Shown: positions 23,641 to 34,796 of the stretch, in pieces
Numbering within the stretch: the stretch's first letter is position 1
Layout: the number at the start of each line of letters is the position of its first letter
Source: Benincasa hispida
Taxonomy: Eukaryota > Streptophyta > Magnoliopsida > Cucurbitales > Cucurbitaceae
Length of the DNA: 64,000 nt
Direction: 5' to 3'
Assembly (NCBI RefSeq): GCF_009727055.1
Contig: NC_052359.1
Location: 17,360,685-17,424,684, forward strand
The notes under the pieces: model-generated
Seen by the model: the letters and a program-made list of their open reading frames with translations, nothing else
Database searches by the model: none
What the model was told of the DNA's origin: nothing
Position numbers and translations under genes: made by a program

Positions 23641-24603
23641 TGTCACACCCCACTCTAGATTACCCTCTTAACCTTGATGGAATGGTGACTACAGTAGTTA
23701 CCAACACTTTTGCTGGCACTTACTGCCTATCTAATGTTAACCTTTACTCAAACCCTGAATACATACAGATCATCAATATACCAACATATCAACTCAGAAC
23801 ATCACACATTTATATTACAGGGTTTCGCAACATTGTTCATACATGAATATTACAATTTAGTGAGACCCATCTAGAATACTAGTCACTAGACAGACACATG
23901 TGTACTAACTAATACAAGTCTTCAATTACACTTCCTTCAACCTATTTCTTTGAATGGTAGAGTAGCAGCAAAAAAGTCTTTTGGGAACTGACCGCTACCT
24001 GAAAGAAAACATTTGAAAACGTAAGCTAGAAGCCCAGTGAGTGACTTAATAAAAATATAAATCTCATGCTCAAAACCGGAAACTTGAAACCATAATATCG
24101 AAACTAAAGTATACCAAGCAAACGTGTACATAAAACCTTTAAACCACCATTAAACATCATTATTCCTTAGTTGAGAATGAGCATACATTTCCCTAGCTCT
24201 CTACGTCTGTTACCGGAGAAGAGACCCATACTTCGGCCTCCCTTTGCTTATATTACCGCCCAAAATCCAGCATGGACTCTCCTTGTGCCATCTGGCCCAC
24301 TATTGGTTATAAAGGCTAGGATTTAGCAAATTTCCTTTTGCTAACTTCACTCACAATATTGCTTCAGCACCATACCTCATTAGATGGTATGGTCTCATTC
24401 ATATGCTTATTATGCATTCCATCATCAAGCATGACTTTCCTTAGCCTAGTCGAGTTTTGTCCTACTTTTATACTTAGCTACCTAAGAGCTTATTTCTTCT
24501 TGCTTACATCTTCTTCCCTTTCTAAGACACGACTTCATTTAGCTCATTAGAAGACATCACATTACTTACTCTTACTTGAAGTAATTAGGGTTCGGGTTTT
24601 ACA
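23641..24603 (-). repeat. 5' LTR of the nested gypsy element, internally deleted
   Basis: 963 bases against 3,009 in the partner LTR. It matches 17744-18345, then jumps at about 24236 to the equivalent of 20393 and continues to the end. A deletion of about 2 kb explains the difference. Confidence 0.88.
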
Positions 24604-26700
24604 AGACCGGTGCCCTTCAGTACCTCACTCTCACTAGACCTGACATCCGCTATGCTTTCAATCAAGTTTGTCATTTCTAGCTTATCATAAGTACTCGTCA
24701 TTACAATTAGCTTATGGTTATGAGCCAAATATTTCCCATCTGAGAATTTTTAGATGTGCAGTATATGTTCGAATTGCTCCATCACAACACACTAAGATAG
24801 TCCTCAAAGGAGGTTAGGAATAAATGTTGGATACGATTCCCCATCAATTATTAAATATCTTGAACCCTTGACGGGCTGCATGATTTGATGATTGTCATTT
24901 TAATTAGACAAAATTTCCAACATTAGGGGGAGGAATTAAGAAATTGAAAAAAGAAATTACGTGGAACGCATCGTTATTGTCTCATTTAGATCCCTGTACA
25001 GACCATTGTGAACTTAAAGTTCAGAAACTAATTCATTTGAAAAATATAGCAAATCAATTACCAGATGTATTTATAGATAGAAAGAAAGTAACTAAGTCAC
25101 ATATACTAGCTACAAATGTTCCATAAAAAATTGACATCTCAACACAACAAGTTGTCACTAATGAGTCTAGAACATGCCAAAAATGTGGTAGATCAGTGAA
25201 TTCCAAAGATAAAAATCCTTGAAAACAAAAAATAATTAATAATGAAAAAACTTGGTTGAGGATGTAAATACCCATGAAGAAATCCTTGACATGACTAGTG
25301 GGGAAGTGAAATACCTAAAGATAATAATGAGATTTCAATAAACTATGTCATGTTAGGAAATAGAATCGTACTAATGTAATTATTGACAACATTTCTACGT
25401 ATAATATTGCTCTTGATATTATATCTTAAAATGAGGATCTTGAACCAAAATCTATTGAAGAATGTCAACATAAAAAAGATTGGTTTCAGTGAAAAGAAGC
25501 AATCGAGGCAGAATTAAATTCACTTTCAACATGTTAGGTTTTTGGACCAGTAGTCCGAACACCAGAAGGAGTTAAACCTGTGGGATACAAATGGGTATTT
25601 GTAAGGAAAACAAATGAAAATAATGAGGTCACAAGATATAACGCAAGACCAATTGCACAAGGTTTTTCACAATGACCTGGTATTGATTATGAGGAGATAT
25701 ATTTTCCAATGGTAGAAAAAATTATACTAAGATATTTAATTGGCTTGACTGTATATAAAAATCAGGATATGCATCTTATGGATGTAGTCACAGCATATTT
25801 ATATGGATCTCTTGATAATGATATCTATATGAAAATCTCAGAAGGATTTAAGGTACCTGAAACATATACATCAAATTTCCGGGAATGGTATTTAATAAAG
25901 TTACAAAAATCACTATATGGATTGAAACAATCAGAACGGATGTGGTATAATCGCCTGAGTGGATATTTATTAAAATAAGGATATCAAAATAATCCAATAT
26001 GTCCGTGTGTTTTTATAAAGAAATCACAATCATGATTTGCTATTATAACTATATATGTTGATGACTTGAATATAATTGGAACTCTTGAAGAGCTTTCAAA
26101 AGCAATAGAATATCTTAAGAAAAATTTGAGATAAAAGATCTCGGAAAAACAAAATTTTGTCATGGTTTACAAATTGAGCATTTGTCAGATGAAATATATA
26201 TTCGCCAGTCAACTTATATAGGAAATTTTTTGAAAAGATTTGATATGGACAAAGCACATCCATTAAATATTCCAATGGACATCCGTTCATTGGATATAAA
26301 GAAAGATATATTTTGATCTCGAGAAGATAATGAAGAACTTCTTACAATTCATGAGGCTAGTCGATAATGTGTATGGCTAAGGTTAATGACTCAGCACACT
26401 CGTGAAACATGTGACTTGTCTTCTAATAAAAATCTTCCAACAATATTATACGAAGACAACACAGCTTGAATAGCTCAAATCAAAGGAGGATATATTAAAG
26501 GAGATAGAACAAAGCATATTTTACCGAAACTTTTCTACACTCATGATCTTGAAGAAAATGACGACATCACTGTACAATAAATTTGTTTGAAAGATAATAT
26601 GACAAACTTATTTATAAAGGCATTACCAACCACAAGCTTTAAAAAATCGGTACACAATATTGGAATGCGGCGACTCAGAGATCTTAAGTGATGTTTTTAT
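24604..26700 (+). pseudogene. Copia integrase C-terminal, reverse transcriptase and RNase H remnant
   Basis: After a short foreign filler (24609-24680) the copia reading resumes with the integrase C-terminal region (SQIFPI near 24725; LKKEITWNASLLSHLDP at 24941-24998). The reverse transcriptase follows: VGYKWVFVRKTNENNEVTRY, then HLMDVVTAYLYGSLDNDIYM, LQKSLYGLKQSERMWYNRL and the catalytic YVDD at 26054-26065. RNase H scraps end near 26690 with a copia C-terminal block (LFIKALPTTSFKK, IGMRRLRDLK). Stops occur within RT (for example after AQGFSQ) and at several other places, so the enzyme cannot be made whole. Confidence 0.88.
24609..24680 (+). other. Foreign copia RNase H filler within integrase
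   Basis: This GC-richer piece translates as TGALQYLTLTRPDIRYAF and NQVCHF, a copia RNase H motif that belongs about 1.5 kb further on in the pol order. The integrase reading is continuous if the piece is removed (IRP joining SYHKYSPLQL-like sequence). It sits directly beside the gypsy target duplication. Confidence 0.7.
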
Positions 26701-26854
26701 GAGGCAGAGTACATATATTGTATTCTTTTAGGAGTATATATTATATGAAATATATACTCCTTTTTCCTTTACTAGGATTTTTTCCATTGGATTTTTTCTA
26801 GTAAGGTTTTAACGAGGCATATTTCACATATATATGGGAATCTAAGGGGGGGAG

Positions 26855-27173
26855 TATTAGGAATATTATAATAATAAATAGATGCCCATTGCTTAGTGTC
26901 CCAAAAACTATGTGTCACCCTTCATGTTGTCTATGTGCCTTGTAATTCATGCTTGGTATCCATGTAAGTTCACATCCTACTTGTCACTTTGTCTATACAT
27001 AGTGGCATTTGTTGGATCTTAAAATCACACACACGTTGGACAAATTCCATACAAATTGGAGAAAGTGGAGAAATTTGAGAATTTTCTCATTTCTTATTTT
27101 GTTATTTTATTTTATTTTAATATTATATTTTTTTACCATCTGTGTTCTCGTTATACTCCTCAAATTCACAACA
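26855..27173 (+). repeat. Copia 3' LTR
   Basis: 319 bases, homologous to 15018-15341 with scattered substitutions and small indels. It is preceded by the purine tract and followed by the TGAAA target duplication. Confidence 0.92.
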
Positions 27174-27178
27174 TGAAA

Positions 27179-30100
27179 TACATTTTTTAAAAATAAAAAG
27201 TTGTACATTTATTTTAAAGACATTGATGTTATATGTGATCTCTTTTTTTTTAGCGGTTTTGTTATCTATAAATACTATCTATACTATCTGATCAAACATT
27301 TGATTTTCCCTTTTGTCTTATAGGGATACCTTAGGTAATTTCATATTCAAATCATTAAAAAAAATCTCATTTTATCACTAATATCTACTACACATTAAAT
27401 AAAGAGGAAAGAAATTAAAAAAAAATCATATTTTATCCTCTAATCTCTTATTCACAAAAATCTTCTTTTAAATCACATTTTATCTCTAACTTCTAAAGTT
27501 AAATAAAAGTAAAAAAATTAAAAAAAAATGACATTTTATCCTCTATTATCTTATTTACGATTTTTTTAAAAAAGAAAATCACATTTTATCACTAATAATC
27601 TCTACTTCACATTAAATAAAGATTATTTTTTTAAAAAAAATTAAATTATGATTTGAGATTTAAATTTTCTCTTTAAGTAACTAATTTCAACATCTCATTT
27701 TCCATCTCCCTTTTTTAAATTTTGTTAATGGAATTTCTTTACTTTCTTTTTTTTTTTTTTTAGAAATTTTGTTGTAGGTATTTTTTTTTCCAATTTTATT
27801 AATAGCAACATCTTTTCCAATGTTTCTTTTCCTTCTTTAATAAGTTTAATTTCTCTATTAACATATCACCTCTCTCTCTTTTGATTAATGTATGCTATTT
27901 TTTTTTCCACTTTTCAATCTTGCAAAAACATATAGAGTGATTTAATATAAATTTTGTTATACGTTTCTATAGTTTTTTTTTCTATACAAGCAGTAGATTC
28001 ATCTATTAATCCTCACATATTGAAGTGATGGAAAAAAAAATCCTCCTTTTAAGGTTTAAGAAATTTATCAAAGTTTAAGCAATTAAGACGCCGACAAAGT
28101 GATAGAGAAGAGAGTGATTGTTTTAATGTTTTTGTAGTTTTTTCACATTTTAATTTTTGTAAATGCACATCAATGAGTTTAGTATTTATAATGATATTTA
28201 CTATGTTATTACATGTTTTTTTTTTCCCTCTCTTTTCAAATTTGTTATAATTACACGCCAATTCATAAAAATTTGAAATAAAGTTTAAAATGAAGAAGAA
28301 GATCGTTGCAAATCAAATTAAATTAATTTTTTAGGATTTTTGTTTGCATAGAAAAAGTTATAATTTTGTTGAAATTAAAATTTGAAAAAAATTGAAATTA
28401 GGAGGATAATCAAATATCTTTTTTTCAACTAAGAAAAAATCATTATGAAATTTTATAAAAAAAAAGAAGAGAAAACAGCAATATTTTATTTTATTTAAAG
28501 TTTGAAATAAAAAAGATAATCATATCCTCCAAATCAATTAAAAAAAATTAATATAGATAAGATTATAACGAAAAAAGTAATAATATTTTTTTAAAATTAA
28601 AGTTTAAAATTAAGAGAATAAAAAATCACAATTTTTCTTTAAAAATCTTGGTTTAAATAAATGTTTGAAATTAACAAGATAATTAAATCATAAAAAAAAA
28701 ATAAGAGATTATTATCACGAAATTAAAAGAAATTATTTCGATTTGATTTGAAGTTTAAAAGTAGGTGGGTAATCAAACTATCAAATAATTTTTTTTTAAA
28801 AAGAAAAAATTATCATGATTTTTTTTAAAATATTGATTTAAATCAAAGTTCGAAATTAAGAAGATAATCAAATTATCAAAATAAAAAATATAAAAAAAAT
28901 CACATTTGATTGCTAACCAATATCTATTTCACATTAAATAAATAACTTTTTTCAAAATAATTACATTTATCTCTAATTAATATCTTAAATAATTTTTTTT
29001 TTTTAAATTTAAAATCACATTCTATCTCTAATTAATATCTACTTCACCTTAAATAAAGGGAATTAAAAAAAAAATCACATTTTATCTCTAATTAATATCT
29101 ATTTTTTTAATTTTTTTTAAAAAAATCACAATTTATCTCTAACTAATATTTAAGAAAATATTTTTAGAAAATCATTTTTTTTCTTATTATTTAACCTAAA
29201 TTGAATAGTCTTTTCAACTTATACAAATACATTTTATTTTTATGAAACACGTACAATACACGTAGTTATTGAGGACCTTTTGTAAGTTTGTATTTTATCG
29301 TTAATTGATGGGATTTGATGGGATGTAACTGTTTATAGGTATTTTTGAAATTTAATAGATATAATTTATACCAATGTGATACACGTCGAATTGTTGCATT
29401 CATTTGTGTATAAATCCAATTTATGTATAAAAAGAGAAAAAAAAAAATAGTCTATTTTCAGTTACCAATATGTTGAGTGATAGCAAAAATATAAGCCTCT
29501 TTATTATTGAGAACTCAAAGCTTTCTAAAAGAATGAAAATAAAAAAATTTTCATTGTTCATAAAAACATTCAACTGTGTTATAGTGAAGGTTTGAAAATT
29601 GAGAAACTTATTTACAGGGCCTATTTATAAATGGTTCGCTATTTGAATAACTTTTATTACAAATTAATGGCAGACCAGATCTATAAAGAAATAAAGCTAA
29701 AATTTATACTCCTATTACATAAATGAGGCAAAGGACAAGTTTTGCTTTCCTGTTTTGCCTTCAAATTTTTAGTAAATTCTTATTTTGTTTTACAGGCTAA
29801 ATTATATAAAATATCACTTAACACTTTGTGGAAAAAAAAAAATCTCTAACATTTTAAAAATTTCAAAAATACTTTTAAACTTAAAAAGAAAAAGCGTTAA
29901 AAGAAAATATCCTTACCGTTAGTTTATGATGGAAATCATTAGTATTTTGTTTAAAAGATATTCATAAATTTTCAAAAGTGTAAAAAATATTTTTGTGGTT
30001 AAAAAATTATTAAAAAAATAACCTTATTGTTAAGGTATGAACATAAGCGGTTTATAATTCAAATAGTATCCTTATCTTAAAATTTTTTTACAAATACTTT

Positions 30101-30450
30101 ATTATTTATGTAAACCCCATATCTCCTCCCTTAGCTTCTATTTCCTCTCTCTACCTTACTTCAATCTATGATATGATATTTATATTTTCCATATTTTTTT
30201 TCTCCCCTCTCTTTTTTGGGTAACCTCTTACTCCTCTTTTTTGTTTCTTTCGTCCTCTGATTCTCTTCTTGTTAGCGATTTTATTGTTTCATGGTAACTG
30301 CTTGATTACCCTTTAATTAACGTTGTTTGAATTTAGTACGCAAAAAGTGAAACACCATTGACAATTAGATAATAATTTTGAGGACAACTAGGTAGGTGAG
30401 AAAAGAGAAGAAATGTGTGTTTTTTGTTCATCCTTTTTGGGATTCAAATT
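27179..30450. other. AT-rich non-coding region with degenerate repeats
   Basis: No gene is recognisable. The motif AATCACATTTTATC followed by TCTAATAT or CTAATTAATATCTACTTC recurs many times at 27340-27640 and 28900-29160. Between them (28270-28890) blocks like GAAATTAAGAAGATAATCAA recur. This looks like a decayed tandem or fold-back array. 29200-30450 shows only scattered AT-rich sequence and pyrimidine-rich runs (about 30120-30260). Confidence 0.5.
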
Positions 30451-32676
30451 TGTAAACATCCGGCTCTCTAGGACTCAAACTAGGTCGCTATAGATATGCA
30501 TACATACAATCCAAATTGACATCTTTTTATCTCGAAGTAAAACCAAATAAATATCATAAAATAATTAAATTTATTAAAAATAAATAACTGAAATTCATTT
30601 AACATGGTACCTTAAAACAATAAAACTAAAATAAAATTCTCTTAAAAAGTAAAAAAAAAAAAAAACAAATACCAAAACTTCAAGTTCAAACATTGATAAT
30701 AGAAATTTTAACATAAAATTCTGAAAACATGAACAGAAGCATATGACTTGTCCCAATGGCTCGACCATAGATTCCGTTTGTTATTCTTCAGTGTGCCCTT
30801 ACTTTTTCCTGAAAAAGAAATATGAGAAAGAATGAGTATAAAATACTCAGTAACTAACCCCACTATCGAGGTCAAGCTAAGCATTTATATCTAATAGATG
30901 CAACATGATTGAACATTCTAAACTCGTGGGATCTAATCTGAAGTGCTAAAGCTGTACATGGACTATCATCTGAGTGAGCAATTTAACCCGCCCTACCGTA
31001 GGTGAGATGTACTCACATTAACTGGTGAACCCGAAGAAACACATAACTGGTGGACCCGAAGGCGCACATAATTGAATGTGAGATGTACATAGCTACAGGT
31101 AGGAGGGCAATTGTCACTAATTTGGTTTTTCAAGAAACATGCAAACAAATGGTCCCTTATCATGAAATCATAACATAACATTTAATAAATTCATGAACTC
31201 ATAGCGTAATATCTTATAAACTCATAGCATGCACAACTAAGTTCCTTTTCAACAATAAAAATATATCTTTTTTGAAACTGTTGGATAAACCAAGAATAAT
31301 AGTTTAAATCTATTTTTGCCTGGCACAAATGCAATTTTAGCCGTATGTAATATAACTATTCATAATATACGTTCATGTCCAATTATCCCTTTAATATATC
31401 TCATAAAACTCAAAATCATGCTCATACTTATAATGTCATTCGAACATGTTTATCACGTGCTTATATATCATTTCTAATTGATTCATAAAATCTCAAAACC
31501 AACAAAATTATCCTCAAATCTATTGCCCGACATAAAGGCGGTCCAGTAATAAGATTACTTACCTTAAAATTAAATAAAAAAATCCAAGCAATATTATCTT
31601 CTCCTTGCCAAGTAACACGTTGAAGCGACACCTGAATTGTGGTTTGGTCCAAAATTAATTCTAAAACCCAATTCTGTCACCAACCAAACTTTAACAATTT
31701 TCTGCCGAAATTAATGTCTATCTTGATTGGCAACACCTCGAAATCCTGCAAACCTTGAATCTAATATCCTAACATCAAGATTTTGGCACAAAACAATGGC
31801 TCGTCGGTAGCGAACGACTGCAAACCGATGCAGCAGTGGGCAGACGTCTGTGCAACGGGCAACATGCGAACGAGCTCTAATTGGCGAGTGATGGACGGCT
31901 GAAGAGGAAAAAAACGGCTGGATAGAAACTCTAGATCTGGCGCGCGAGAACGACCGATGGCGGCGTGACCTTTGGCAGTAGCTGGAGTCGAGGGAGGTGC
32001 GACTGGAGTGAGCGACCTAGAGCTTAAGTTAGTGGCGAGCGGTGGCGACGGCTGGCGGCTTCAGATATGGCGCCTTAGGACGGTGGAAATGAGAGAACGA
32101 CGCGGCTTCGACGGTCTGCAAGCAAGTGACGGGTGATTGGGTGGCTGTGCGACGACAGAGAAGAGGAGGCAGCTGGGTGGCATGCTGAGCGAAGAAGACG
32201 GCGACACTCGGTCTTGGTTTGAACGAACGAAAAAACGAGGGGTGATCTTCTTCGGGTGCGTACAGAGGGAGAAGAAAAAAGAATTTCCTTTTTTTTTTTC
32301 TTTTTAATTTCTTTCTTTTTTCCGCTTATATTTCAAATTCTCAATCTTTTAAAAGAATTAACTTCTCAAATTCTTTTGGGAAAATAAATTTAAATCAATT
32401 ATCCTAAAAAAATTGATTTAAATTAATTATCTTCCAAATTATAACCAATTTCTAAATCTCCAAAGTTTAATTCAATTTTTCAAATTAAATTGAAATTTGA
32501 AATAAATCCAAATCAACCTTAAATTCAATATAAATTCTCAATTCCTTCATCGAAGCAAAAGTTAAAAAATTAATTAATCCTTATACAATAATTCAATTTA
32601 ACCTCAAAATTCAAAATAACTCCCAAATGTTTCAAGATAATTAAACTTAAATTACCTGAAAATTTGGGATGTCTCA
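30451..32676 (-). repeat. 3' LTR of the gag-only gypsy element
   Basis: About 2.2 kb and homologous to 34797-36076 (shared blocks AGGACTCAAACTAGGT, GGGAGGTGCGACTGGAGTGA and AAATTTAAATCAATTATCCT). It contains an unusual GC-rich island at 31795-32270. The start at 30451 is approximate because the end bases have diverged. Confidence 0.8.
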
Positions 32677-33230
32677 TTCTTCCCTCCTATGAAACTTTCG
32701 TCCTCGAAAGTTTATTCCTAAAACTCTGGGTATTAGGCTCTCATCTCGTTCTATTGGTTCCAAACTGATTCATCATTCAATGTGTAAAAGTACATCAAAC
32801 TTTGACGGTATGTGAAGGTCTATACCTTTTCTATATACAAGTAACACCTCCCGAATCTCCAAAGTAAATACCAATTTCAAATCATAAGTTAAATGGTTTA
32901 GCATAACCCTAACAAATGGCACTAACAACCATGTGACTTTAGTGCATTCAACATTAATCATGTTGACCAAATAGACCTCATGCGCCTTGCTTGATACTTT
33001 TTCTTGTTTTTTTATCTGATACTATTTGGCCAACTTAGTCTTGACTCCTTCACATGTAGAACTTTTCTTCGTATGAGAGCTAAGCCACCCTCCTTATGAA
33101 AAAGTTTGTATTAATGTGGTTCTCAACCATCCAATCTATGACTAAATAACATTAAATTTTACATGTCCAAAGCTACTAAGGTTACAAAAATCATTCATTA
33201 TGCTAGCGAACCTAACATGCCTTCTTCCTT

Positions 33231-34250
33231 TCACGTACCAAAATAATAACTTTGTATAGGGAAAACTGAGCAAACATGACCTAACAATTTGATACCAACT
33301 TCATACTTTACAAATTGAGAGAACAAAAGAATGCGATGAAATATAATCACAAACAACACTAGAGTATACGGACGTAAAATGAAAATTGTGCCTTTCTCCA
33401 TAGGGTTGAACCTTTCGGCCTCGTGTCTAGTTATAGTATAATCTCCTTGTTGTTCTCGCCTCTCAGCAATCCCTTGATTTGCACTTGAGGGCTGATCCCT
33501 GCCACCTCTATTATTCCTTTCAGGGCACCTACCAAACACATGCCCCTCCTGACCACAACGATAGCAATTTCCTGTTCTCGCCAAATAGCGCTCCCAATGA
33601 CACCTCCCATAAGAACTACATATTGGTCTATCAAAACTTTGGCACTTCTGTTGGGAATTTTCACCCACCCGGTTTGATTTCCTTTTCTAACCCACGGATC
33701 CTATTCCTAACTACTTCATGTATCCATCCCCCTCATGGGAATCAACGTCAATCCTCATGGTTGCCCGCAATCCGCTCCTCAAGCCTTGAACGAACCTTTC
33801 CGTCCTTGCCGCTCTATGGCTACCAACTCAGGAGAAAAATGGGACAACTTGTCAAATTCTTGCTTATACTCCTCCACTGACATAACCCTTTGCTTCAAAT
33901 CTAGGAACTCAGCCTGCTTGTTATATCGAGTGTTGGCAGAAAAATATTTTTCATAAAAGACGCTCTTCAAATTGATCCCATGATACTAGCCCTCCGCTTG
34001 ATTCAATCATCTTTTTTGTTAAACGCCATCATATTTCTGCATTATCTATCAACATAAAAACTGTGCACAAGAGTTTGTGGTCCTTCAGACACTTCATGTA
34101 ACAGAAAATTGTTTCAATACAGGACAACCACATCTCTGCCTTCATAGGATCCTTCAACGACTCGTCAAACGTACGAGGATTGAATTTCTTAAAATCCATC
34201 AAGTGTTTAGCTTTAAGGGATAAGTTTTGCATGTTCCGATTCTAGAGCTG
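33231..34250 (-). pseudogene. Gypsy gag remnant with zinc knuckle
   Basis: Three open pieces on the minus strand form a degenerate Gag. 34029-34232 reads DFKKFNPRTFDESLKDPMKA and AEMWLSCIETIF, the start of a retrotransposon capsid domain. 33779-33970 reads SVEEYKQEFDKLSHF, its end. 33231-33668 has the zinc knuckle CYRCGQEGHVFGRC at 33525-33566 (C-x2-C-x4-H-x4-C). The pieces lie in different frames and are interrupted by stops. Capsid plus nucleocapsid is all that is recognisable. Confidence 0.8.
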
Positions 34251-34796
34251 GGTCGGCTGCACCTACACAAGTAGTATCGATTCCTGCTGAGTCAAATTCA
34301 TTTGAGCTGCCTGCTCCACCACTATGCTGCAGATTAGTTCTTGTATCCTCCCCATCAAAGATGATGTAACAGTTTCCCCAATTCATGCTGTCATTGCCTC
34401 CTTATCAACTTGAGCCCTAGGTGAGTTCAGAGCTATCAAAATATTCTAACTTCCACTGGCTCCATCCTTCTACACTCCCGACGCGGAAGGATCCTGAACT
34501 TGTGAATCCTGCATTTGAGGGTCTTGAACCCCTCTTCTAATCGTCCTTTTCTCCCTGAGTTTAGGTGTCATGCCCTGACATGTACCCAAAGATCAACTCT
34601 CACTCGATCCCTCAACATAAAACACATCTATTAAGGCATTAAATCAAACTAAATCTCATGCATAACCTAGTGAAAACTCTTGCTTGTAGGACATACCTGG
34701 CGATGATGAAAAATCCGTTACTGAGCCACAAGGACTATCTAGACTGACATAGTAAGTCAGTCTTCAGAACCCAAAACATGGGCTCTGATACAAATT

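Larger units (their letters stand above)
17744..24603 (-). mobile_element. Nested Ty3/gypsy retrotransposon (chromovirus, Tekay/Del-like)
   Basis: Read on the minus strand: 5' LTR 24603-23641, PBS TGGTATCAGAGC (initiator Met tRNA, 23626-23637), degenerate gag and pol, polypurine tract AGGGGGGAAGAATT (20753-20766), then 3' LTR 20752-17744. LTRs start TGTAAAACCC and end GGGGTGTGACA. Flanking bases AGACT (17739-17743) and AGACC (24604-24608) are a 5-bp target duplication with one mismatch, and the uninterrupted copia integrase would read across them. The internal region is only 2.9 kb, so much of pol is deleted and the element is defective. Its insertion into the copia copy makes it the younger of the two. 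Confidence 0.92.
15018..27173 (+). mobile_element. Ty1/copia retrotransposon interrupted by a nested gypsy element
   Basis: Two LTRs (15018-15341 and 26855-27173) flank gag, protease, integrase, reverse transcriptase and RNase H remnants in the copia order. A perfect 5-bp target duplication TGAAA lies at 15013-15017 and 27174-27178, so the ends are those of one insertion. A purine tract AAGGGGGGGAG immediately precedes the 3' LTR. Both LTRs begin TATTA rather than TG and end ACA. Without the nested element the copy is about 5.3 kb, normal for copia. Every coding segment contains stops or frameshifts, so it is non-autonomous now. The PBS-like TTGTCAGCATGAGC after the 5' LTR recalls the half-tRNA primer site of Ale/Retrofit-type elements. 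Confidence 0.93.

Noticed and set aside
30120..30260. Pyrimidine-rich segment as a possible gene promoter
   Set aside because: No open frame or splice pattern follows it.
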